A program made the translations under genes and the position numbers. Below the pieces are notes generated by a model. The model saw only the letters and a list, made by a program, of their open reading frames with translations. It was not told where the DNA came from and made no database searches. A stretch of 6,095 bases of DNA from Fidelibacterota bacterium (lineage in GTDB: Bacteria; Fidelibacterota; Marinisomatia; Marinisomatales; UBA8229): positions 2,760 to 8,854 of the forward strand of contig DPYO01000152.1 of assembly GCA_003535775.1 (NCBI GenBank), read 5' to 3'. Shown one piece after another: positions 1 through 6,095 of this stretch (the stretch's first letter is position 1; each line of letters begins with the position of its first letter).

Positions 1-85
1 ACATGTATATTTTTTCAGAGCAGATTTCTTTCAGAACTTTCGGCGGTTTATCCAAATGAAAATCTTTCGGGGATTTCCGATTCAT
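1..85 (-). CDS. Partial unrecognised reading frame running off the left edge
   Basis: From ATG 85 the minus strand reads MNRKSPKDFHLDKPPKVLKE and stays open to the window edge (28 codons visible). GGAAGGAG at 89-96 stands three bases before the ATG, a strong Shine-Dalgarno sequence but at short spacing. The frame overlaps the end of the 48-200 frame by 38 bases, shifted by one base. Either it is a separate gene coupled to the preceding small frame, or it is the continuation of that frame after an indel at the C run at 69-72. Too little is visible to name a family. Confidence 0.35.
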   Translation of the reverse strand, partial: MNRKSPKDFHLDKPPKVLKEICSEKIYM

Positions 86-200
86 TGGCTCCTTCCGGTA
101 TCCACGATAGATCGAGAATAGTGTAGCTAGGATTGGTGGTATTAAAAACAGGCACCACTTTCATTCCGATTCCTGGTTCACCCACAGATAAATATTCCAT
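48..200 (-). CDS. Small unrecognised reading frame (50 codons), possibly the front of a frameshifted gene
   Basis: From ATG 200 (MEYLSVGEPGIGMKVVP) the frame gives 50 residues and stops with TAA at 48-50. An in-frame ATG at 222-224 would give 58 residues but lies inside the terminator hairpin, so I prefer 200. No good Shine-Dalgarno site precedes either. The peptide is mixed in composition and includes YTILDLSWIPEGANE, which looks like genuine protein rather than noise; there is no signal peptide or membrane helix. I do not recognise a family. The frame that continues off the left edge overlaps its last 38 bases; skipping one C in a CCCC run (69-72) would join them into one longer protein. 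It may be a short gene, the N-terminus of a broken gene, or chance. Confidence 0.35.
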   Translation of the reverse strand: MEYLSVGEPGIGMKVVPVFNTTNPSYTILDLSWIPEGANESEIPERFSFG

Positions 201-212
201 TAGTGAGAAACT

Positions 213-240
213 AAAAAAGTTCATGTTTTTACATGGACTT
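213..240 (-). terminator. Probable Rho-independent terminator after mccB
   Basis: Reading the minus strand, AAGTCCATGT and ACATGAACTT pair around an AAAA loop, giving a ten-base-pair stem with one C/A mismatch, directly followed by six T. It starts 13 bases after the mccB stop, where an operon end is expected. The stem is AT-rich and therefore weak, and the T run partly overlaps the stem base. On the plus strand there is no T tail, so it would act only in the direction of the operon. Confidence 0.55.
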
Positions 241-253
241 AATTAGAATAAAA

Positions 254-1852
254 TTACATTCGGAAGACAGGAAATCTAGTTTCAGGAATGGGATATCCTG
301 TGACAGCAATTAATGCTTGAATGAGAATACTCCTTGTTTTCAATGGGCTAATGATACCGTCATCCCACAATCGAGCGCTAGCGTAATATGGGTTTCCCTC
401 TTTTTCATATTTTTCCAAAATTGGTATTTTTAGTGTGTTTAGTTCTTTATCAGTTAGTTTTTTTCCTTTGGACTTCGCTTGGTCATCTTTTACAGTTGCA
501 AGAACACTGGCAGCCTGTTTACTACCCATAACAGAGATTCGTGCATTTGGCCACATCCAAAGAAAACGAGGTTGGTAGGCCCTCCCTGCCATCGCATAAT
601 TCCCGGCTCCAAAACTCCCACCAATTATAACTGTTAGTTTTGGAATATTAGCAGTTGCTACGGCTTGGACCATTTTTGCACCATTCTTTGCAATTCCTTC
701 GGCTTCGGCCTTTTTACCTACCATGAAACCATTAATATTTTGAAGAAATAATAGTGGAAGTTTTCTCCTGCTGCAAATTTCCACAAAATGGGCTCCTTTT
801 AGAGAGGATTCACTAAATAAAATACCATTATTTGCTACGATTCCGATACTAATCCCACCGATTTTTGCGAATCCGGTAACAAGTGTTTTGGCATAATTTT
901 CTTTGAACTCTTCGAATTGTGAATCGTCAACCAAACGGGCGATAATTTCATGCATATCAAAGGGTATATGATAACCTTTTGATAAAACACCGTATATTTC
1001 TTCTATAGGATACTTAGGTTCATTATATTCTTTTATCTGAGTTAATTCTTCTGAAAAGTGTTTAAATATTCCACGTATTTTCTGGAGTGCATCTTCATCA
1101 TTCTTTGCGAAGTGGTCTGCAACACCGCTGGAACGGGTATGGAGGGTTGCTCCTCCTAATTCTTCTGCCGTAGCAGTTTCACCAATGGCTGCTTTTACTA
1201 ATGGAGGTCCAGCTAAAAATATCGTTCCTGTTTTATTTACAATTATAGTTTCATCGCTCATAGCGGGAACATATGCTCCACCAGCAGTACACATTCCCAT
1301 AACTGCAGAAATTTGAGGAATTCCTGCAGCGCTCATTCTTGCTTGATTGTAAAATATCCGTCCAAAATGATCCCGATCAGGGAATACTTCATCCTGTTTG
1401 GAAAGAAACGCTCCACCACTATCAACAAGATATATGCAGGGAAGATGGTTTTCTGAAGCAATTTCTTGTGCTCTTAGGTGTTTTTTTACCGTAAGAGGAT
1501 AATATGTACCGCCCTTAACCGTTGCATCATTTGCAATGACAATACATTGTCTTCCTTGGACCTTAATTATTCCAGTAATAATTCCTGCAGCAGGGACTTC
1601 CTCTTCATAAACTTCATATGCAGCTAATTGTGAGAATTCTAATAGCTTCGTTTCGGGATCTTTTAGGAGATCTATACGTTTCCTTGCAGTAAGCTTACCC
1701 CGTTTTTTATGTTTTTCAATCTTTTCAACAGAACCCATTTTTTGGATACTTATTATTAATTTATCAAGTTCTATATCCAAAGTTTTATGATGAGAGAAAT
1801 TTGATAGAAATTTATCGGATGAAGTATCGATTTTTGATTTTATTTCAGCCAT
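254..1852 (-). CDS. mccB: Methylcrotonyl-CoA carboxylase, carboxyltransferase (beta) subunit
   Basis: A 532-residue carboxyltransferase subunit that moves CO2 from carboxybiotin on the alpha subunit to 3-methylcrotonyl-CoA, giving 3-methylglutaconyl-CoA in leucine breakdown. It has two crotonase-like halves: the N-domain carries the oxyanion-hole motif GMCTAGGAYVPAMSDE (from G186) and the C-domain GGSFGAGNYAMAGRAY (from G411). Segments DEVFPDRDHFGRIFYNQA and LFLQNINGFMVG closely match methylcrotonyl-CoA carboxylase and differ from propionyl-CoA carboxylase beta, which guided the substrate call; geranyl-CoA carboxylase is the nearest alternative. I chose ATG 1852 (MAEIKSK) over the longer in-frame ATG at 1900: it has AAAGGGGA eight bases upstream, gives the usual family length, and leaves only an eight-base overlap with mvaB instead of 56. 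No alpha subunit gene (biotin carboxylase plus biotin carrier) is visible, so it must lie elsewhere. A likely terminator follows within 20 bases of the stop. Confidence 0.94.
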   Translation of the reverse strand: MAEIKSKIDTSSDKFLSNFSHHKTLDIELDKLIISIQKMGSVEKIEKHKKRGKLTARKRIDLLKDPETKLLEFSQLAAYEVYEEEVPAAGIITGIIKVQGRQCIVIANDATVKGGTYYPLTVKKHLRAQEIASENHLPCIYLVDSGGAFLSKQDEVFPDRDHFGRIFYNQARMSAAGIPQISAVMGMCTAGGAYVPAMSDETIIVNKTGTIFLAGPPLVKAAIGETATAEELGGATLHTRSSGVADHFAKNDEDALQKIRGIFKHFSEELTQIKEYNEPKYPIEEIYGVLSKGYHIPFDMHEIIARLVDDSQFEEFKENYAKTLVTGFAKIGGISIGIVANNGILFSESSLKGAHFVEICSRRKLPLLFLQNINGFMVGKKAEAEGIAKNGAKMVQAVATANIPKLTVIIGGSFGAGNYAMAGRAYQPRFLWMWPNARISVMGSKQAASVLATVKDDQAKSKGKKLTDKELNTLKIPILEKYEKEGNPYYASARLWDDGIISPLKTRSILIQALIAVTGYPIPETRFPVFRM

Positions 1853-2714
1853 TTGTTTTTTCCCCTTTGTGGAGTATATCAGAAATATATTTTCCAGCAT
1901 CTGATAAAGATTGTTTATTTATTCCGGTATCAAATCCATTGTTTTCACAAATTTCAAGAACCGATTCCGTTGCAACATTTCCAGATGAGCCTGGTGCGTA
2001 GGGACACCCACCAATTCCACCAACAGAACTATCAAAATTTCTGAATCCAAGATTAATTCCTGATATAATATTTTGTTTAGCATTTTTGTAGGTATCGTGA
2101 AAATGTAACGCAAATTTGGAGGGATCCCAGTACTTGAGTATTATTTCAAGAGTCTCTTCAACATCACCTTTTTTAGCTTTTCCGATGGTATCCGCTAAGG
2201 ATATTTCGTCTATATTTAGATCAATTAATTTTTGGACAACATTCATAAGTGGATCAGGGTTCATTTTCCCCTCAAAAGGGCAATACCAAACGGTTGAAAT
2301 ATAGACTCTCACATGCATATTATGCTGAGACCACAGACTACGAAGTGATGCAATTGTTTCTAGACTTTCTGAAATAGTACAGTTTGTATTTTTTTGTGAA
2401 AAAGTTTCACTGCAAGTTGTAATAAATGCTACCGATTTATAACCAGATTCAATTGCTTTGTTTAAACCAACTTTATTTGGTACTAGTGCAGTATAGCGCA
2501 CTAATGGATTTTTTTTGATTAATCTCGAAACTTCTGGAGCATCTGATAATTGAGGCACCCATTTGGGTGAAACAAAACTTGTTACTTCAATTTCCTGAAG
2601 ACCAGTAGAAGAAAGCCTATTTATAAGTTCGACTTTTCTTTTCGTCGGAATATTCAGCGGAATACTTTGAAGGCCGTCCCGGGGTGCGACTTCAACAATA
2701 CGAACTTTTTCCAT
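1845..2714 (-). CDS. mvaB: Hydroxymethylglutaryl-CoA lyase
   Basis: A 289-residue cytosolic TIM-barrel enzyme of the DRE-TIM (HMGL-like) family. It cleaves (S)-3-hydroxy-3-methylglutaryl-CoA to acetyl-CoA and acetoacetate, the last step of leucine degradation. The sequence opens with VEVAPRDGLQ; R12, D13 and E43 match human R41, D42 and E72. H204 and H206 (HFHDTY) match the metal-binding H233 and H235, and N246 matches N275. C237 in GGIGGCPYAPGSSGN matches the catalytic C266. The constant offset of 29 from the human enzyme shows an ungapped core with all key residues, so it should be active; human numbering is from memory. The lyase signature at the cysteine separates it from isopropylmalate and homocitrate synthases. 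The ATG at 2714 has AAGGA ten bases upstream. Only 41 bases separate it from the ccsA stop and no clear terminator is seen there, so read-through from the cytochrome genes is likely. Its stop overlaps the mccB start by eight bases. Confidence 0.96.
   Translation of the reverse strand: MEKVRIVEVAPRDGLQSIPLNIPTKRKVELINRLSSTGLQEIEVTSFVSPKWVPQLSDAPEVSRLIKKNPLVRYTALVPNKVGLNKAIESGYKSVAFITTCSETFSQKNTNCTISESLETIASLRSLWSQHNMHVRVYISTVWYCPFEGKMNPDPLMNVVQKLIDLNIDEISLADTIGKAKKGDVEETLEIILKYWDPSKFALHFHDTYKNAKQNIISGINLGFRNFDSSVGGIGGCPYAPGSSGNVATESVLEICENNGFDTGINKQSLSDAGKYISDILHKGEKTNG
1861..1868 (-). promoter_or_regulatory. Ribosome binding site deciding the mccB start
   Basis: Minus-strand AAAGGGGA lies inside the 3' end of mvaB, with an eight-base A-rich spacer before ATG 1852. 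This spacing fits a Shine-Dalgarno site and supports 1852 over the upstream in-frame ATG at 1900, which would add 16 residues (MLENIFLIYSTKGKKQ) not typical of the family. Confidence 0.65.
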
Positions 2715-2722
2715 AATTTGAA

Positions 2723-2730
2723 TTTCCTTT
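2723..2730 (-). promoter_or_regulatory. Ribosome binding site of mvaB
   Basis: Minus-strand AAAGGAAA lies in the 41-base gap between ccsA and mvaB, about ten bases before ATG 2714. It is the only purine-rich Shine-Dalgarno-like stretch in the gap. It indicates that mvaB initiates independently rather than by stop/start coupling, unlike the three genes before it. Confidence 0.55.
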
Positions 2731-2755
2731 TTATTCTTTAGAGCAATGAATGATT

Positions 2756-4651
2756 TTATGGTTGTTTCATAGTTTCATTCATCATTACTGGAAGCGTAAG
2801 GCTTCTCTTCCTGGACTTCGCCCAGAAATATGTCCCAAAACCGGCAATCAATTCAAGGATAGTAAACAGAACCAAATTCCTGGCAATACCACTGGTAAAA
2901 CCGTAACTATGGAGACCTACATTTAATAGATTCACACCAAACCAAGCCATCATTACCACAATAATATTCAATATCAAACCAAGGGCAAATCCTTCTGGTT
3001 TTACCGTGGCAGTGAGGCGCATATGAATCATCATCACGTGCCACATAACAATCAGCAAGGCCCCATTTTCCTTGGGGTCCCATCCCCAGAATCTACCCCA
3101 GGATTGATCAGCCCAAATTCCTCCCAAAATAGTTCCGAAAAGTGTAAAAAAAAGAGCAACGAGAGTGACTCCGAACATGTTTTTATTGATACTTTTTAAC
3201 AGAGTCTTATTTTCAGGACTCCGTATCATTTGTATAAGATACAGATGCCCGATAAATCCAGCAACCACTGTTACTCCATAGCCCAGTGTAATGGTGGTAA
3301 CATGGGTAGCCAACCAGAAATTAGAATTGAGGACTGCCACCAGCATCCCCAGCGTATCTCCATCTGAAGCATAACCAAAACCAATATAATGGAAAATAGA
3401 TCCACTTACTGCTCCAATAAATAATCCTAATCCATCACCGCGAAAATATTCAATTATAACCGCACATACCACAGTGATAAATCCTACAAAGATAACTGAT
3501 TCGTATAAAGTAGACACCGGAGGACGCCCCATAATGACCATCCTCAGATATATTCCATAGGTATGATACAAAAGCCCCAGAACAAGTAAGCCTGCGGAAG
3601 TTCTCTGTAGAAATTTGGACTGATGAAACATCCAACTTAATCCAAGGAAAATAAATGCTAAAAGGTAAAATGCCACGCTGTTATAAAACAGATTTGCTTT
3701 ATTCACCCAAGTTTCCTTCTTTAGCAAATTGATATCCGGTTTGCCTTTGGAAGGGGAGGCAAGTCCTGCCTCATAATCTGTCACCGCTGATATCATTTTG
3801 TTTTCATCACCCAAAATGCGTTCAGACAGATATTCTTCCAAAGCATTGAGGATTTTATCCTGATAGGGTTCACGCGGTCTGCCATCCAATAACTCCCAGG
3901 GAGAAAGCCACATTCCGGTCTCATCAAGAGGAGACGGAGGAATTAATTTCAGTGCCTGTGCAAAATCCTCTGAACTGATTTGTCGGAGTGTTAAAAGAAT
4001 CATATTAAGCTCATTATCAGATTTTGATCGCTCCTCTTCTGGCTTATTCATGACAGTATGAAACATCTCGGTTAAAGTGTGGAACTGTTTTACAAGGTGT
4101 GCATAACTGACCGCTCTGCCAGGCGATGTGTTCAGTTTTTCTGCCAGGAGAGGATCATTGACTTCTATATAGGGTACCAGACAACTCAGGCTATAGGCAA
4201 TTTCTCTGAACCGTATAGCATTGAAGTATATTTCCAGCAACTGCTGTTCAAAAATGGTACGAGATTCGTCCGGTTTTTTGTGGATTTCACTAATTAATTC
4301 CAACTGTTCCTTGAGTCCTGAAAACACCTCATTAAAACTATATTTATGCTTATTGGTCCACTCCAACCTCAGGCTTGCAGCAACCTCAGGATTCCGGATA
4401 TCGAATACCTTTTTTCTCTCTCCTTTTTCTGGATTGAGTATCAGGTCAAAAATCCAGTCAATGGCAGACAAATTTTCATGTTTTATCGACCGTTTTCCAT
4501 AAAATGCCAACAGCTGATTCCGGGCATAAGTATCTAGTGGTTTGACCCGGCCTCCATCTTGTACAGGAAAATCTCTCTCATCAAAATCTCTGCTGTATAA
4601 TGAAGGAAGAAGCACAAAAATGGAAATAAACAATCTTAAACAAAACTTCAT
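2756..4651 (-). CDS. ccsA: CcsA-like cytochrome c assembly protein with long N-terminal periplasmic extension
   Basis: A 631-residue heme-handling protein of the CcsA/CcmC/CcmF superfamily. A hydrophobic N-terminal segment (about 1-20) looks like a signal peptide or anchor; residues about 21-315 are a soluble, presumably periplasmic region that opens with FPVQDGGRVKPLDTYARNQ. The membrane domain follows, with helices starting near 322, 351, 378, 407, 433-450, 490, 530, 552 and 588. It contains GRPPVSTLYES (from G375), the WWD heme motif WGRFWGWDPKENGAL (W518 to L532), and NVGLHSYG. H450 before the WWD motif and H581 after it are the expected external heme ligands; H538 and H543 lie in the helix just after the motif. 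Classical CcsA is about 300-400 residues, so the extra length is the N-terminal region. The start at 4651 overlaps the resB stop (ATGA) and has AGGGG about ten bases upstream. ResB and CcsA are separate here, not fused as in some epsilonproteobacteria and Bacteroidetes. Function of the extension is unknown to me. Confidence 0.93.
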   Translation of the reverse strand: MKFCLRLFISIFVLLPSLYSRDFDERDFPVQDGGRVKPLDTYARNQLLAFYGKRSIKHENLSAIDWIFDLILNPEKGERKKVFDIRNPEVAASLRLEWTNKHKYSFNEVFSGLKEQLELISEIHKKPDESRTIFEQQLLEIYFNAIRFREIAYSLSCLVPYIEVNDPLLAEKLNTSPGRAVSYAHLVKQFHTLTEMFHTVMNKPEEERSKSDNELNMILLTLRQISSEDFAQALKLIPPSPLDETGMWLSPWELLDGRPREPYQDKILNALEEYLSERILGDENKMISAVTDYEAGLASPSKGKPDINLLKKETWVNKANLFYNSVAFYLLAFIFLGLSWMFHQSKFLQRTSAGLLVLGLLYHTYGIYLRMVIMGRPPVSTLYESVIFVGFITVVCAVIIEYFRGDGLGLFIGAVSGSIFHYIGFGYASDGDTLGMLVAVLNSNFWLATHVTTITLGYGVTVVAGFIGHLYLIQMIRSPENKTLLKSINKNMFGVTLVALFFTLFGTILGGIWADQSWGRFWGWDPKENGALLIVMWHVMMIHMRLTATVKPEGFALGLILNIIVVMMAWFGVNLLNVGLHSYGFTSGIARNLVLFTILELIAGFGTYFWAKSRKRSLTLPVMMNETMKQP

Positions 4652-5775
4652 GATGGGCTAACCCCTGGGATTTTCCGAAGAAGTTTCGGCAGACTACTCA
4701 ATAAATGCAAAAGCAGTCCGATGCTCATAATGATACTCGAAATATAAGGGAATAACCTTCCATAATTTTTTACCGCTGCCAGCACTGTTGTCTCTCCTTC
4801 GAGGCCCTCAATAAAGGATGCCTGGAAAAAGGTATAGCCTTTATGACGCAGAGGTTCGTTCATCTCAATCAAAACTCTCCTAGGGATACCATTTTCAATT
4901 AAGTTGACTTCTGAACTATAACTTTTTGCTATGCCTGTTCCGGCATGCAGTACTTTTTTAAAATCCAATAATTCAATTGCAAAGGGTAGATATGTTCTTT
5001 TTTTCCGAATGATAAATTCATAATTCTGATTATTTATGACCGCAGTTTGTGATACAGATTGTCCAAAGAAGATACCATAAATTCCATCGATACTGGAGCC
5101 AGAATTTGTAATCCTATAAGTTATTCCGGGACGATTTCGGCTATTTTCCTTTTCCGGCTTTAATTCACTCAACATAAAATTTTTCAACATACCCCTATAT
5201 TGGATTCCTGCGGGTGCAGTACGCTTCAAGGGTTCACAATTTTTAAGATAGCTCATAATTTCAATATTAAAATTCAGGTTTTCATGGGATAAGATATTTC
5301 CCTTTCCCAATATGGGCTGATCGAAAACTGTATATTCATCCAGGGCTTCATTTGAAGTATTAATAACAGCCAGCTCCATATTATGATAGTCATCCACATA
5401 ATTTGATTGAGCCCCTTCTTCAATTACCATATTTCCCTCAGAACTGAATATTGCTGTCAGTCCTCCACCTATAAGTAAGAGAAGTCCTCCAATATGCATA
5501 ATAAGAACACCAATTTTTTTAATTTTCCACAGATTATGTTTAAATAAAACCATGAATGTGAGATTTACCAGTATAACAACCATGGTGATTCTACCGCCCG
5601 GAGCGGGAATAATATTGCCCAACCAGGTAATGTTAGCCGAAAAATATTTCTGCTGAGAAGCATAGAGTCCAATATCCCGCTGGGCAAGAGTGCCCAGAAC
5701 AACCAAAACCATAAGCCAAATTAACGTGTAGACAAAAATCTTGGGATTGCCTATTATTTTAATGATCTGTTTCAT
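4648..5775 (-). CDS. resB: ResB/Ccs1-like cytochrome c biogenesis protein
   Basis: A 375-residue membrane protein of the ResB (CcsB/Ccs1) family, partner of CcsA in System II cytochrome c maturation; the pair exports heme and presents apocytochrome c for heme attachment outside the membrane. Predicted membrane helices lie near residues 12-31, 62-79, 87-111 and 343-365, with a large periplasmic domain (about 112-342) between the third and fourth, the usual ResB layout. Family hallmarks are GTLAQRDIGLY after the first helix, PAPGGRITM before the second, EGNMVIEEG after the third, and KGYTFFQASF late in the soluble domain. H94 in the third helix and H357 in the last are plausible equivalents of the conserved ResB heme-related histidines. 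It is shorter than many ResB proteins (450-600 residues) but typical of the short form. The ATG at 5775 overlaps the preceding stop as ATGA, with a weak AGGA four bases upstream; its own stop overlaps the ccsA start the same way. The family call is firm, the exact histidine roles are inferred. Confidence 0.91.
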   Translation of the reverse strand: MKQIIKIIGNPKIFVYTLIWLMVLVVLGTLAQRDIGLYASQQKYFSANITWLGNIIPAPGGRITMVVILVNLTFMVLFKHNLWKIKKIGVLIMHIGGLLLLIGGGLTAIFSSEGNMVIEEGAQSNYVDDYHNMELAVINTSNEALDEYTVFDQPILGKGNILSHENLNFNIEIMSYLKNCEPLKRTAPAGIQYRGMLKNFMLSELKPEKENSRNRPGITYRITNSGSSIDGIYGIFFGQSVSQTAVINNQNYEFIIRKKRTYLPFAIELLDFKKVLHAGTGIAKSYSSEVNLIENGIPRRVLIEMNEPLRHKGYTFFQASFIEGLEGETTVLAAVKNYGRLFPYISSIIMSIGLLLHLLSSLPKLLRKIPGVSPS

Positions 5776-6095
5776 TGATTCCTATTATCACGTTTCATAG
5801 ATGAACAGAAAGCTTTAAAATCTTTTTCTAAATCTACTATACCATCTGCGCTGGCAATCAGTTTAATGAATAGGGCGCTAGACTCTAAAGGAAAAATAGC
5901 CGCAAGAAAAGCCGACTCCTTTTTTTCAAGATTAATCAGCCGGAATAACTGATAATTTCCAAGTTCACTCACCCCGTTTTCTGCTTCAGCTTCAATCTCA
6001 AACCTGGATAAAGGGCCTAGGCCGATCTGTCCACGCCAACGGTTTACATTAGCTTCGAGACCCCCGCCTTCACCCCCAAGCTGGATAATGGACAA
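5772..6095 (-). CDS. Uncharacterised NVNRWRGQ-motif protein upstream of resB (5' end outside window)
   Basis: The frame is open to the right edge, so the N-terminus is missing; 107 residues are visible and the TTG at the edge is probably not the true start. Near the visible N-terminus is a glycine-rich turn followed by GGLEANVNRWRGQIGL. From memory, this motif marks a family of uncharacterised, probably exported or lipid-anchored proteins found next to cytochrome c maturation genes in Planctomycetes, Verrucomicrobia and relatives; their usual length is around 180-220 residues, so about half is seen here. The rest looks like a soluble alpha/beta domain, ending in a segment (DLEKDFKAFCSSMK) resembling the C-terminal helix of that family. 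No membrane segment or cofactor motif is visible. Its TGA stop overlaps the resB ATG by four bases, so the two are probably translated together. A role in cytochrome c maturation is inferred from position only; the biochemical function is unknown. Confidence 0.8.
   Translation of the reverse strand: MSIIQLGGEGGGLEANVNRWRGQIGLGPLSRFEIEAEAENGVSELGNYQLFRLINLEKKESAFLAAIFPLESSALFIKLIASADGIVDLEKDFKAFCSSMKRDNRNQ

Noticed and set aside
1..129. Plus-strand frame open from the left edge to a TAG at 127-129
   Set aside because: It is short, has no recognisable motif, and competes with minus-strand frames that carry a purine-rich ribosome site and fit the direction of all neighbours.
1853..1900. Longer mccB start at ATG 1900
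   Set aside because: It adds 16 atypical residues, creates a 56-base overlap with mvaB, and the ATG at 1852 has a well-placed AAAGGGGA.
1801..2304. Plus-strand open frames of about 60 codons opposite mvaB and the mccB start
   Set aside because: They lie antisense to a well-supported lyase and carboxylase, have no recognisable protein features, and are explained as shadows of the real genes.
2715..2755. Promoter or terminator in the ccsA-mvaB gap
   Set aside because: No paired -35/-10 boxes at proper spacing and no stable stem with a T run; only the mvaB ribosome site is supported.
4079..4537. Three overlapping plus-strand open frames (72, 93 and 63 codons) opposite ccsA
   Set aside because: They overlap each other in different frames and lie antisense to the CcsA extension; their composition looks like reversed coding sequence and no ribosome site stands out.
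254..6095. Possible GC difference between the leucine genes and the cytochrome genes, hinting at separate origin
   Set aside because: Spot counts of 60-base lines range widely in both parts (about 30-48% and 28-52%), so no clear shift can be claimed by eye.
1..6095. CRISPR arrays, insertion sequences, tRNA genes or a novel defence-type system
   Set aside because: No regular direct repeats, terminal inverted repeats, transposase motifs or tRNA-like folds were seen; nearly all the sequence is accounted for by metabolic and cytochrome maturation genes.

Overview
The window is a compact bacterial gene block with every convincing gene on the minus strand, so it reads from right to left. The order of transcription is: an uncharacterised protein cut by the right edge, ResB, CcsA, 3-hydroxy-3-methylglutaryl-CoA (HMG-CoA) lyase, methylcrotonyl-CoA carboxylase beta subunit, a probable terminator, and then two small unresolved reading frames at the left edge. 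No RNA genes, mobile elements, CRISPR arrays or large repeats were found.

Right part (2756-6095): a cytochrome c maturation module of the System II (Ccs/Res) type. ResB and CcsA together form the membrane complex that moves heme across the cytoplasmic membrane and attaches it to apocytochrome c. The three genes are joined by two ATGA stop/start overlaps, which implies translational coupling. The first protein has an NVNRWRGQ-type motif that I recall from uncharacterised proteins beside resB/ccsA genes in Planctomycetes, Verrucomicrobia and related phyla. CcsA carries a long periplasmic extension in front of its heme-handling membrane domain.

Left part (254-2714): two enzymes of leucine catabolism. 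Methylcrotonyl-CoA carboxylase makes 3-methylglutaconyl-CoA. After hydration by an enzyme not encoded here, HMG-CoA lyase splits the product into acetyl-CoA and acetoacetate. Both enzymes keep all the active-site motifs I could check. The biotin-carrying alpha subunit and the hydratase are not in the window. Only 41 bases separate ccsA from the lyase gene, so the two modules could share a transcript.

Left edge (1-253): a hairpin followed by six T (minus strand) lies just after the carboxylase gene. Beyond it is a 50-codon frame that ends at position 48, overlapped by a second frame running off the edge. They are either two coupled genes or one gene broken at a run of four C.

Organism: a Gram-negative-type, respiring bacterium of moderate to low GC. 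The ResB/CcsA architecture and the NVNRWRGQ neighbour suggest a group such as Marinimicrobia (SAR406), Verrucomicrobia, Planctomycetes or a Bacteroidetes/Chlorobi relative. This is inference from family resemblance, and the phylum cannot be fixed from this window. Overall the region looks like ordinary metabolism; the most interesting points are the uncharacterised resB neighbour and the broken or overlapping frame at the left edge.
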